Shown here one piece after another: positions 36,919-46,101 of a DNA stretch of 64,000 nucleotides. The stretch's first letter is position 1, and each line of letters starts with the position of its first letter. The stretch lies in contig NZ_SSNI01000011.1 of the NCBI RefSeq assembly GCF_010015475.1, forward strand, positions 62,001 through 126,000, given 5' to 3'. Under the pieces are notes generated by a model. The model was not told the origin of the DNA and ran no database searches. It saw only the letters and a program-made list of their open reading frames with translations. The stretch is from Pontibacter pamirensis (GTDB taxonomy: Bacteria > Bacteroidota > Bacteroidia > Cytophagales > Hymenobacteraceae). The translations under genes and the position numbers were made by a program.

Positions 36919-38343
36919 ATGTCTAACTTCCAAAATAAGAAGGCAATGCCCAACATTGAAAACGCTATCAACAGGAGAAATTTCATTAAGGCCACTGCAA
37001 CAGGAGCTTTAACCACTTCACTGGGAATAAATGGTTTCCCAACCATTGTGCCAGCGTCCGTTTTTGGCAAGAATTCGCCTAGCAACCGAATAAACGTCGG
37101 CGCTATTGGCACGGGCCGTATCTCTCTTGGCCATGATATGCCGGGAGTGATGCAGTATGACACTGCCAGGATAACAGCTGTTTGCGATGTAGACAGCAAA
37201 CGGGCGGAGGCCGGCAAAGCGTTTGTAAACAACTATTACACGAAAAAAAATGGGAAGGCGTATGATGGGGTAAGGGTTTACACCGATTTCCGGGAGCTCA
37301 TTCAGAACAAAGACATTGATGCCGTCATCATCAGCACGCCCGACCACTGGCATGCTCCCATCGCTATTATGGCAGCCGAGGCAGGAATGGATATTTACAT
37401 GCAAAAGCCGGCTTCTCTCACCATCAGCGAAGGCAGGGAGATGAGCAATGCTGTCCACCGGACAGGCCGCATTCTGCAGATAGGCAGCCAGCAACGCTCT
37501 TCACCGCAGTTCCGCTATGCTGCCGAGTTGGTGCGCAACGGACGGATTGGCCAGCTTAAAACAGTATCGATTGGTTTACCAGGCGACCCGGGCGGAAATG
37601 AAGAGCCTCCGATGCCTATTCCGGAAAACCTGAACTACGACATGTGGCTGGGCACTACGCCCTATGTTTATTATACAGAAAAGCGGGTGCATCCCCAAGA
37701 CAGCATTGAGGCCAGGCCCGGCTGGCTGCGTTGTGAGCAGTTTGGCGCGGGCATGATTACAGGCTGGGGCTCCCACCACATCGACAGTGCGCATTGGGCC
37801 ATGGATACAGAATACACCGGCCCCATAGAGGTATCAGGATGGGCAGAGTACCCTACCTCCGGCCTGTGGGATGTACATGGCAAATTTCAGACAGAGGCCT
37901 TGTATGCGAACGGGGTAAAAATGATCGTCAACAACGAATTCGAGAACGGGATTAAGTTTGAAGGCACCGACGGATGGATATTCGTTACCCGTGGGGATTA
38001 TGCCGCTACAGCCAGCGACCCGGTGTCCAGCAAAAAAGGGAGCAAAGCCCTTACCGCCAGTAATCCCAAAATCGTCACTTCAGTCATCGGCCCGAACGAG
38101 ATTCATTTAACTGATAGCAAAGAACACCATGGCAATTGGCTGGAGTCTATACAAACCCGTAAACCTCCCATCGCCCCGGTGGAAGTAGGTCATCGCTCCT
38201 GCTCTGCCTGCCTCATCCATCAGATTGCCATGAAGCTGAAGCGAACCGTGTACTGGGATCCGATCAAAGAGCGCTTCAGGAATGATGACGAGGCAAACAG
38301 CATGTTATCAAGGCCGCAGCGGTCACCGTGGGCTATAGGTTAG
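36919..38343 (+). CDS. Gfo/Idh/MocA-family oxidoreductase, Tat-exported
   Basis: 474 residues. The N-terminus has RRNFIKATATGALTTSLG, a twin-arginine signal; an internal Met10 (36946) is an alternative start that keeps it. The Rossmann fold begins RINVGAIGTGRISLGHD, then AVCDVDSKRAEAGK and STPDHWHAPIAIMAAEAG. The usual EKP motif reads QKP (MQKPASLT), keeping the catalytic-type Lys. The C-terminal domain contains GWGSHHIDSAHWAMD, common in secreted family members. It probably oxidises or reduces a sugar at a ring carbon using bound NAD(P) in the periplasm; the substrate is unknown. It heads an operon with ThuA and two more Gfo/Idh genes. Confidence 0.85.
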   Translation: MSNFQNKKAMPNIENAINRRNFIKATATGALTTSLGINGFPTIVPASVFGKNSPSNRINVGAIGTGRISLGHDMPGVMQYDTARITAVCDVDSKRAEAGKAFVNNYYTKKNGKAYDGVRVYTDFRELIQNKDIDAVIISTPDHWHAPIAIMAAEAGMDIYMQKPASLTISEGREMSNAVHRTGRILQIGSQQRSSPQFRYAAELVRNGRIGQLKTVSIGLPGDPGGNEEPPMPIPENLNYDMWLGTTPYVYYTEKRVHPQDSIEARPGWLRCEQFGAGMITGWGSHHIDSAHWAMDTEYTGPIEVSGWAEYPTSGLWDVHGKFQTEALYANGVKMIVNNEFENGIKFEGTDGWIFVTRGDYAATASDPVSSKKGSKALTASNPKIVTSVIGPNEIHLTDSKEHHGNWLESIQTRKPPIAPVEVGHRSCSACLIHQIAMKLKRTVYWDPIKERFRNDDEANSMLSRPQRSPWAIG

Positions 38344-38380
38344 GCAGCTGTTTTTAATCGGATTAAACGCATATCAAATC

Positions 38381-39223
38381 ATGAAACAGTTCTACTGCTT
38401 TGTCCTCCTTTTTTTCTTGTTATCAGGAACCTTGGCGTCATTTACCAGGGCACAACCTACCCGTAACGTTGACTGGAAAAAAGTAAATGTGCTGGTGTAC
38501 ACTAAAAACGGGAAGGGCTATGTGCACGACAACATTCCGAACGTTGTAAAGGCCATACAGAAGCTTGGCCAGGAAAAAGGTTTTAAAGTAGATGTGACAG
38601 ATGACCCAACAGCTTTTACAGAAAAGAACCTGCAGCAATACACTTTTCTCATGTTCCCCAGCACCAACAACGATGTGTTTGACACGGATGAACAACGCGT
38701 AGCTTTTCGCCGGTACATCGAAGCGGGAGGAGGTTTTGTAGGCCTGCATTCTGTTACGGGCACCGAGCGGAACTGGAAATGGTTTAAGACGATGGTGGGA
38801 GGCACTTTTTTATGGCATGCCAGTTTCCAACCATTCAAGGTGAAGGTGATTGATAAGGACCATCCTACGGTTCAGGGTTTGCCGGAAGTATGGGAAAGAG
38901 CAGACGAATGTTATTTTGCCAAAGAACTATACCCGGGAATTAAAGTTGTGATGGCACATGATTTAAGCTCTTTAGATAAAAAGGAAGAAGAAAAAATTAA
39001 AAGCGCCTCCGCCCCTTTCGCAGACTACTATCCTGCCGTCTGGTACCAGCATTTTGACGGTGGCAACATCTGGATAACTACTTTAGGACATGATAAGAAA
39101 TCTTATGAAGATCCGGTTTTCATAAAGCACATCCTGCAGGGAATGCATTTCGTAGCGAGCCAGAGCAAGAAAGTAGATTTCACGAAAGCGTACGCCACCG
39201 CTAAAGACACTCCTCTTCCCTAA
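38381..39223 (+). CDS. ThuA-domain protein, exported
   Basis: 280 residues. A signal peptide (about 1-24, hydrophobic FVLLFFLLSGTLASF) is followed by a ThuA-type domain: KVNVLVYTKNGKGYVHDNIP, FLMFPSTNNDVFDTDEQ, GGGFVGLHSVTGTE, WYQHFDGGNIWITTLGHDKK and FIKHILQGM. ThuA belongs to the class I glutamine-amidotransferase-like fold. In several bacteria it lies beside Gfo/Idh genes that make 3-keto sugars. It starts 37 bases after the first Gfo/Idh gene and ends 21 bases before the next, so all are one operon. The reaction it performs is not established. Confidence 0.85.
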   Translation: MKQFYCFVLLFFLLSGTLASFTRAQPTRNVDWKKVNVLVYTKNGKGYVHDNIPNVVKAIQKLGQEKGFKVDVTDDPTAFTEKNLQQYTFLMFPSTNNDVFDTDEQRVAFRRYIEAGGGFVGLHSVTGTERNWKWFKTMVGGTFLWHASFQPFKVKVIDKDHPTVQGLPEVWERADECYFAKELYPGIKVVMAHDLSSLDKKEEEKIKSASAPFADYYPAVWYQHFDGGNIWITTLGHDKKSYEDPVFIKHILQGMHFVASQSKKVDFTKAYATAKDTPLP

Positions 39224-39244
39224 TTCAGTTCTTATTCTTCGCTT

Positions 39245-40693
39245 ATGCTAAAAGGAATCTCCACTTTCACATTCACGGCGACAGCTTTATTTGTAATGAC
39301 ATCCTGCTCAACCAGAACACAGGACATTACTTCAGAAGCCGTTGCTGCTAATAATGAGACAACGATGGCTTCGCCAGGAAAAATCAAACTGATTACCCTC
39401 GATCCGGGACATTTCCATGCTGCACTAGTGCAGAAGAGCATGTATGCCAACGTAGATTCGGTGGTGCATGTCTATGCGCCCGCAGGAGACGATGTAGAGG
39501 AGCATCTCAAAAAAATAGAAGCTTACAATACCCGACCGGAAAACCCCACAAACTGGCAGGAGGAAGTATATACCGGGGAAGACTATTTTCAGAAAATGCT
39601 GGCCGAAAAGCCTGGCAATGTAGTCGTGCTGGCAGGGAACAACCAGAAAAAGACAGAGTACATTAAAACGTCAGTAGACGCCGGTTTGCATGTGCTGGCC
39701 GACAAACCAATGGCCATTGATACCGAAAGCTTCGGCTTACTCAAGGAAGCTTTTGCAGCTGCCGAAAAAAACGATGTGTTGCTCTACGACATCATGACAG
39801 AGCGCTATGAAATAACCACCATGCTGCAACGGGAGTTTTCGATGTTGCCCGAGGTTTTCGGAACGCTGCAGAAAGGCACTCCTGCTGACCCGGCAATTAC
39901 GAAGGAAAGCGTACACCATTTCTTTAAATACGTTTCGGGTATGCCGCTGAAGCGCCCGGCCTGGTTTTTTGATGTGACACAGGAGGGGGAGGGTATTGTG
40001 GATGTTACCACGCACCTGGTAGACCTGGTACAATGGGAATGCTTTCCGGAGCAGGTTATTGATTACCAGCAGGACGTCAGGATTACGGACGCTCGCCGTT
40101 GGGCAACAAACCTAAGCTCCGCGCAATTCAGGCAGGTTACCGGAATGGCTACTTACCCGGCCTACCTTGCAAAAGATATAGCAAAAGACAGCCTGCTAGC
40201 GGTTTATTCTAACGGCGAAATCAACTATCAGGTAAAAGGCGTTAACGCAAAAGTGTCTGTTATCTGGAACTACAAAGCACCCGAAGGGGCCGGCGATACG
40301 CATTTCTCTGTAATGAAAGGCACAAAAGCCAATCTGGTGATTCGCCAGGGGCAGGAACAAGGGTATAAGCCCCAACTCACTATTGAGCCTGCCAGCGGCA
40401 TCGATGTAGATGCTTTCGAGAAAACGCTGAAAGCGAACCTGGCTACTATACAGCAAAAGTACCCTGGGGTAGAAGTAAGCAGGGCCGGGAATGCCTGGAT
40501 TGTAACTGCTCCGGAAAAATACCATGACGGCCATGAGGCACACTTCGCACAGGTAGCAGAAAAGTTTCTGGAGTATTTAGCAGCTGGCAAAATGCCGGAT
40601 TGGGAAGTACCGAATATGATTGCAAAATATTATACCACAACAAAGGCACTGGAAATAGCAAAGCAAAAAGGCAATCCTACTTCCAGAAGGTAG
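39245..40693 (+). CDS. Gfo/Idh/MocA-family lipoprotein with putative oxidoreductase C-terminal domain
   Basis: 482 residues. A lipoprotein signal ends in FVMTSC (Cys at about 20). The nucleotide-binding start reads KLITLDPGHFHAALVQ instead of the usual GxGxxG. DKP (VLADKPMAID) replaces EKP, and YDIMTERYEITTMLQ follows. The C-terminal part (FSVMKGTKANLVIRQGQEQGY) fits the family Pfam calls putative oxidoreductase C-terminal domain. The protein should be tethered to a membrane outside the cytoplasm. Whether it still uses NAD is uncertain because the dinucleotide motif is altered. Confidence 0.8.
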   Translation: MLKGISTFTFTATALFVMTSCSTRTQDITSEAVAANNETTMASPGKIKLITLDPGHFHAALVQKSMYANVDSVVHVYAPAGDDVEEHLKKIEAYNTRPENPTNWQEEVYTGEDYFQKMLAEKPGNVVVLAGNNQKKTEYIKTSVDAGLHVLADKPMAIDTESFGLLKEAFAAAEKNDVLLYDIMTERYEITTMLQREFSMLPEVFGTLQKGTPADPAITKESVHHFFKYVSGMPLKRPAWFFDVTQEGEGIVDVTTHLVDLVQWECFPEQVIDYQQDVRITDARRWATNLSSAQFRQVTGMATYPAYLAKDIAKDSLLAVYSNGEINYQVKGVNAKVSVIWNYKAPEGAGDTHFSVMKGTKANLVIRQGQEQGYKPQLTIEPASGIDVDAFEKTLKANLATIQQKYPGVEVSRAGNAWIVTAPEKYHDGHEAHFAQVAEKFLEYLAAGKMPDWEVPNMIAKYYTTTKALEIAKQKGNPTSRR

Positions 40694-40778
40694 CGTATGC
40701 TCCAGACACACAACCGGTTTATTTCGAAAGAGGCTTAACTACGTTCTATTTTTTCAAAACTATTCACCAGACAGCATT

Positions 40779-41966
40779 ATGGATATGAAAAGCTCCCAGT
40801 CCGAACGTCGCAAGTTTATCAGAGACACCGTTACAACGGCAGCAGGCCTGGCTATGTTTTCAGCCTTGCCGCATGAAGCATTAGCCTCCCCGGAATACTT
40901 GGTTTCTAAACCGCTGGGTGAGCAGGAAACCAGTAGCGGAAATACGGCAGCCCCGCGTATCCGCTTCTCTGTTATTGGCATCAACCATGGGCATATATAT
41001 GGCCAGGTAGAGGCGGTGAAAAGAGGCGGCGGAGAGTTTATTTCCTACTATGCGAAAGAGCCGGATCTTGTGGCAGCCTTTGCCAAACGGTTTCCAGAGG
41101 CAAAGCTTGTCCGCAACGAAAAGGAAATACTGGAAGACAATTCTATACACCTTGTGCTCAGCTCCATCATCCCCGATGAGCGGGCTCCGCTTGGTATCCG
41201 GGTCATGCGCCACGGCAAAGACTACATGGCAGACAAGCCCGGTATCACGACGCTGGAGCAACTGGCTGAAGTGCGCCGCGTGCAGAAAGAAACCAACCGC
41301 ATCTACTCCATTATGTATAGCGAACGTTTCGAAAACAGGGCAACCGTGAAGGCCGGTGACCTGGTTAAAGCCGGGGCTATTGGCAAAGTGGTACAGACGA
41401 TTGGACTGGGACCACACCGTATGAATGCAAAATCACGGCCCGAGTGGTTCTTTGACCGCAAGCATTTTGGCGGCATCATCACAGATATAGGTTCGCACCA
41501 GTTCGATCAGTTCCTGTACTTTACAGGTACTACCAAAGCCGACATCTTGGCGTCGCAGGTGGGAAACATAAATCATCCGCAATACCCCAAGTTTGAGGAT
41601 TTTGGCGACGTGATGGTGCGCGGTGACGGCGGAACAGGCTACATTCGGGTGGATTGGTTTACGCCTGACGGGTTGAAATCGTGGGGAGACGGTCGCCTGA
41701 CGGTTTTGGGCACCGATGGCTTCATCGAAATTCGCAAAAACATTGACATTGCCGGCCGGGACGGTGGCAACCATCTTTTCCTGACGGACAACAAAGAGAC
41801 CCGGTACATTGACTGCAGCCAGGTGCCTCTGCCTTATGGTGAGCAGCTGGTAAACGACATTCTGAACCGCACCGAGACAGCCATGACACAGGAACATTGC
41901 TTTCTGGCGACAGAACTGGCACTAAAGGCACAGCATCAGGCTCAAATAATGAGCCTGAAAGCATGA
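40779..41966 (+). CDS. Gfo/Idh/MocA-family oxidoreductase, Tat-exported
   Basis: 395 residues. ERRKFIRDTVTTAAGLAMF is a twin-arginine signal ending near ALASPEY. The Rossmann start is IRFSVIGINHGHIYGQVEA, which lacks the canonical GxGxxG and has the NHGH variant. DKP (YMADKPGITT) is the EKP counterpart, followed by YSIMYSERFENRATVKA. GGIITDIGSHQFDQFLYFTG is the usual C-terminal-domain motif with His. It is the last gene of the operon, 85 bases after the lipoprotein gene. It probably acts on an oligosaccharide or uronic acid in the periplasm; the substrate is unknown. Confidence 0.83.
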   Translation: MDMKSSQSERRKFIRDTVTTAAGLAMFSALPHEALASPEYLVSKPLGEQETSSGNTAAPRIRFSVIGINHGHIYGQVEAVKRGGGEFISYYAKEPDLVAAFAKRFPEAKLVRNEKEILEDNSIHLVLSSIIPDERAPLGIRVMRHGKDYMADKPGITTLEQLAEVRRVQKETNRIYSIMYSERFENRATVKAGDLVKAGAIGKVVQTIGLGPHRMNAKSRPEWFFDRKHFGGIITDIGSHQFDQFLYFTGTTKADILASQVGNINHPQYPKFEDFGDVMVRGDGGTGYIRVDWFTPDGLKSWGDGRLTVLGTDGFIEIRKNIDIAGRDGGNHLFLTDNKETRYIDCSQVPLPYGEQLVNDILNRTETAMTQEHCFLATELALKAQHQAQIMSLKA

Positions 41967-43019
41967 AGTCTAAGGTTGCCTCTCAAAGAGCAGGCGCGTT
42001 AAGATGAAGAAGCAGTGGAAGTAGCAAGCACAGAGGCATAAGTTAACCACTCATGCCTGTTGAATCCTACTTTATGCTATTAGGAAAAAAATCTACGACA
42101 CTTGCAGTTTGAATGCTGCCCTGGTAGTTTTGCTGACATTATTTTCAAAGAAGAGCAGCCTTAGGAAGAATAGCATTCCTGCGGCTCATCTCTTTGTAAG
42201 TCAACCTTCCGGAAAAAGTATGCGTGCCTTAGGCAGTTTACAGCTAACCTGAGCCTCGCCCCCGCTTGTAATCATTTTGTTTTTGTCCTGCACTATCCTA
42301 CTTAGGTCTCTTTATAGCATTTTAATCCGCTGAGTAACGCTCCAAAAGCCCTACAGCCTTAAAGCTTTTGTCGCTTTACTTTTTCAGTATAAAAAACATT
42401 TGGAAAATTAAAATAAATAACTAAATTTCAGATACATAAAGAATAACTGATTACTCACTTATATAATAATCTATTAAGATTACTTTGTTTGTAGGAAATT
42501 CATATTATAGGTGCGGTAACGGAACCTGATGTCTCCTTCACCCTCTACAATCGATCCCAAAGTTTGATGTTCGAGAATGAAGATTGGCAGAAGTAGGTCG
42601 CTTCGACAAATGAAAATACATTAATTGCTCTTTTACCCCTATTTGTTCAGAAAAAGTGTAGCTAAAGCTTTACAATCGCATCAAATGGAAAGCAGCGAAG
42701 TTTTGATTAGAAAAATCAAATTCAAAACAAGCATAATCTATTTAATCTTGCTGTTGCATCATCTAAGTCAGATGTTAGCTGGTAGGTTCATATTTATTAG
42801 CTAAATATTTAAAATATTGACAGTTCGGGAACTAAGATTGCAGAAGAATAATGCTGTTGCAACTGCAATCGATTCCATTATTGCATGCTACCAAACCCTC
42901 TGCAGGAGGTGTCTGGCTTATTATTGCGTTTCAGAACCTGCTTAGCTTACCTGAATTGTTTCACATTTTCAATTACACCCTTTATAGTCAATGCTTTATT
43001 CATCTTAAACAAACAGTGC
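41967..43019. other. Long intergenic region before the first susC
   Basis: About 1.05 kb. GAGCAGCC and GGCTC arms around 42153-42186 could form an imperfect hairpin after the Gfo/Idh operon. From 42380 the sequence is AT-rich and contains TTACTCACTT and ATTACTTTGTTTG, which resembles a promoter. A LacI-type operator lies at 42864-42877. A long leader is usual for regulated susC genes. No gene or known RNA was recognised. Confidence 0.45.
42864..42877. promoter_or_regulatory. LacI-type operator before the first susC
   Basis: TGCAATCGATTCCA fits TGnAAnCGnTTnCA at every fixed position. It lies 143 bases before the susC start at 43020. Confidence 0.6.
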
Positions 43020-46000
43020 ATGAAAAAATCTATACACTTATGGCAAGCCAGACTATGCCTCTTGCTTATCGGCATCGTGACGGGGAGCATGTTCTCGCCG
43101 GCAGCCTTTGCCACCGAAGCCAATCCTTTTGCGTGGCAGATTACCGGCAAAGTAACACTTAAAGGAGAGGCGCTTCCTGGTGTTGCGGTTGTTCTTAAAG
43201 GAACCACAGTAGGAACCTCTACAGACACTGAAGGGAATTACACACTCTCTGTGCCTGAATCTCCCGGCACCCTGATTTTCTCCTTTATCGGCACCACTGC
43301 CAAAGAAATGCCCTTTACCGGTCCGGCCACTATTAACGTGTCCCTGACCGAAGATTCTAAAGCACTGCAGGAAGTGCAGGTTGTAGGCTATGGTACTCAG
43401 AAGAAAAGCCAGGTAACCGGGGCTATTTCCTCCTTATCCTCCAGAGAGATAAGCGAAATGCCGATTACCAATGCCCGTCAGGCCATTCAGGGCCGGGCAG
43501 CCGGTGTAGACGTGGTACAGGCGGGAAGTAAACCGGGTGCCGGACCACAGATCCGTATCAGGGGCCGCCGGTCTTTCAACGCTTCCAACGACCCGCTATA
43601 TGTAGTGGACGGCATTCCGCTTTCCGGTGGTATCGATGACATCAACCCGCAGGATATTGCCTCTATGGAGGTGCTGAAAGATGCTTCCGCCACAGCTATC
43701 TATGGCTCCCGGGGCTCCAACGGTGTCGTGATCATTACTACCAAAAGAGGGGTAGCGGGCAAAACTGTTGTAACGTATGATACATTTGTAGGAATTAACA
43801 GCCCCCTTGGAAGAGTTGAAGTACTTGACGGCCCAGGGTTTGCAGAGTATAAGCGGGAGTCAAGAAGAGCTATCGGTCAGTACCCCCTGGGGCCTGCCAC
43901 CGACGAAGCTGATGAGAAAATATTTGAACCTGTAGAACTGGAGAGCATCCGGTCAGGCCGCAGCACTGACTATGTAGATGCCATGCTGCGCACCGGTATG
44001 ATCCAAAGCCACCAGCTGGGCGTATCGGGGGGTAGCGAAAAAACGACTTTCAATATCTCCGGCAACTACTTCGAAGACAAAGGGGTAGTGAAAAAGCAGG
44101 ATTTCTCCCGCTATACCTTCCGCGTTAACCTGGATCATAAAATAAATGACAAGTTAAGGGTGGGTACCTCTTCCCTGTTTGTGTATAGCATCCGGAATGG
44201 CGAGAACTTCAACCCACTAGGGGGAGCTTTTGCCGAAAACCCGCTGGGTAGGCCTTATAATGAAGACGGCACTATTAACTTTTTGCCGACAAACGATGGT
44301 TTGCGCACCAACCCGCTTGCCGAAATTGTGGACGGTGCACAGGTAGACGAAACCAAGCGCTACCGGATTTTCAACAGTATCTATGGCGAATGGGACATTG
44401 CAGAAGGCCTGAAGTACCGGTTAAACTTTGGACCGGACGTGACGGTAAGAAGAAGCGGCCGTTTTACAGGCTCGGAAACCAATGCGCGCCGGGGCGGAGC
44501 ACCTACCGGAGGCGTTTATGAGGAGTTCGTCCTCAACTATACAATTGAAAACATCCTTACTTATAACAAGCAATTTAACGAGGTGCACAACCTGAACTTC
44601 ACCGGACTTCAGTCTATTCAGAAAGACCGGTTTGAAAACTCTTCAATAGACGTGTTGGGAATACCGGACGAAAACCAGCAGTATTACCGGTTGGGTGATG
44701 CAAACCAGATTCTCGGGTCCAACACCGACCTCCGCACCTGGACGCTGCTATCGTTCATGGGCCGGGCTAATTATGACTATAAAAACAAGTACCTGCTCAC
44801 CGCTACCATACGGGCAGATGGTTCTTCCCGATTCGGGGAAAACACTAAATTCGGCTACTTCCCCTCTGTAGCATTGGGCTGGAATCTTTCGGAGGAATCC
44901 TTTATGTCAGGAGTTAACTGGTTAGATATGGCCAAGCTACGCGTGAGTTACGGGGTAATTGGAAATACCGCTATTGACCCTTACCAGACACAGGCGCTAT
45001 TGGGTCGCACGTCTTACGCCTGGGATAATACTCCTGCGTACGGTTACCGTCCCAACACCATTGGGAACCCAGACCTGAGGTGGGAAACATCCAAGACAGC
45101 CAATGCTGGCCTTGATTTCAGCTTGTTCAGTGGTAGGGTGTCTGGTAGTTTGGAATACTACGTAACAAACACCACCGCCTTGTTGGCGCCACAGCCGCTG
45201 CCAACCTCCATTGGTTTTGGTGGGTATTTTACAAACATCGGCCATACGCGAAACCAAGGAATTGAGGCAACAGTTACGACGGTGAATATTGACAAAGGAG
45301 ACTTCACCTGGTCTACTGACTTTGTCTTCACCCGTAACCGTGAAGCCATCATTGAACTTGCCAACGGAAAAGTAGATGACGTAGCCGCCGGTCGCTTTAT
45401 CGGGCAGCCCCTTTCGGTATTTTTTGATTACAGAAAGCTAGGGATATGGCAGGCAGATCAAGCCGATGAAGCTTTAATATACCAGGATCAAGTAGGACAA
45501 GTAAGAGTAGAGGACGTAAACAACGATGGCAAAATTAATGCGGATGACCGCCAGATCCTGGGCTCTGCCGTTCCGGATTTTGCCGGGGGTATTACGAACC
45601 GCATCACGTTCAAAAACTTTGACTTTTCCTTCTTTGTGTTTGGCCGGTACGGACAATTAATCAGAAGCCGTTTCCACGATAGCAACAACCTACTAGCTGG
45701 ACGCTATAATAACCTTGCAGTAGACTACTGGACACCAAACAACCCCACCAATAATTTCCCACAGCCAGTTGTTACCCAGGAATTTCCTAAATACGCCAGT
45801 TCTCTGACCTATTTCGACGGTTCCTTCCTGAAGGTCAGAAACATCAACTTAGGCTATAATGTACCGGCTTCTTTTGCTTCCAAACTGCGGATGGAGAGCC
45901 TGCGGGTGTACACCAGCATTCAGCAACCCTTTATTTTCGCCTCATACCGCTCTAAGTACCAGGGTATAGATCCGGAGACATATGTAGACGGGGACCAGGG

Positions 46001-46079
46001 TGTAGGCGGAGGAGAGATAAACGCTAACGTAGCCCCTGCTACCAAAGTGTTTACCTTCGGTATAAATGCCAGATTTTAA
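43020..46079 (+). CDS. susC: SusC/RagA-family TonB-linked outer-membrane transporter (pair 1)
   Basis: 1019 residues from the ATG at 43020 (MKKSIHLWQARLCLLL), whose signal peptide ends near FATEANPFAW. An in-frame ATG at 42885 would add 45 unlikely residues and overlap the operator region. A carboxypeptidase-D-like domain follows (ITGKVTLKGEALPGVAVV). The TonB-box region LQEVQVVGYGTQKKSQVTGAI, the plug (NDPLYVVDGIPL, ATAIYGSRGSNGVVIITTK) and a beta-barrel come next. The protein ends in a Phe (NARF). It imports oligosaccharides across the outer membrane with its SusD partner, 22 bases downstream. Confidence 0.94.
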   Translation: MKKSIHLWQARLCLLLIGIVTGSMFSPAAFATEANPFAWQITGKVTLKGEALPGVAVVLKGTTVGTSTDTEGNYTLSVPESPGTLIFSFIGTTAKEMPFTGPATINVSLTEDSKALQEVQVVGYGTQKKSQVTGAISSLSSREISEMPITNARQAIQGRAAGVDVVQAGSKPGAGPQIRIRGRRSFNASNDPLYVVDGIPLSGGIDDINPQDIASMEVLKDASATAIYGSRGSNGVVIITTKRGVAGKTVVTYDTFVGINSPLGRVEVLDGPGFAEYKRESRRAIGQYPLGPATDEADEKIFEPVELESIRSGRSTDYVDAMLRTGMIQSHQLGVSGGSEKTTFNISGNYFEDKGVVKKQDFSRYTFRVNLDHKINDKLRVGTSSLFVYSIRNGENFNPLGGAFAENPLGRPYNEDGTINFLPTNDGLRTNPLAEIVDGAQVDETKRYRIFNSIYGEWDIAEGLKYRLNFGPDVTVRRSGRFTGSETNARRGGAPTGGVYEEFVLNYTIENILTYNKQFNEVHNLNFTGLQSIQKDRFENSSIDVLGIPDENQQYYRLGDANQILGSNTDLRTWTLLSFMGRANYDYKNKYLLTATIRADGSSRFGENTKFGYFPSVALGWNLSEESFMSGVNWLDMAKLRVSYGVIGNTAIDPYQTQALLGRTSYAWDNTPAYGYRPNTIGNPDLRWETSKTANAGLDFSLFSGRVSGSLEYYVTNTTALLAPQPLPTSIGFGGYFTNIGHTRNQGIEATVTTVNIDKGDFTWSTDFVFTRNREAIIELANGKVDDVAAGRFIGQPLSVFFDYRKLGIWQADQADEALIYQDQVGQVRVEDVNNDGKINADDRQILGSAVPDFAGGITNRITFKNFDFSFFVFGRYGQLIRSRFHDSNNLLAGRYNNLAVDYWTPNNPTNNFPQPVVTQEFPKYASSLTYFDGSFLKVRNINLGYNVPASFASKLRMESLRVYTSIQQPFIFASYRSKYQGIDPETYVDGDQGVGGGEINANVAPATKVFTFGINARF

Positions 46080-46101
46080 TTAAGACTAAACTACAGTAGC
46101 C

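Noticed and set aside
40881..41417. A 178-codon minus-strand frame
   Set aside because: Antisense to the third Gfo/Idh gene, which has clear family motifs; this one has none.
42153..42186. Imperfect hairpin after the Gfo/Idh operon as a terminator
   Set aside because: Mismatched stem, no T-run and about 190 bases from the stop, so not listed as a terminator.
42885..43019. An upstream extension of the first SusC
   Set aside because: It would put 45 non-signal residues before a normal signal peptide and covers the regulatory region.
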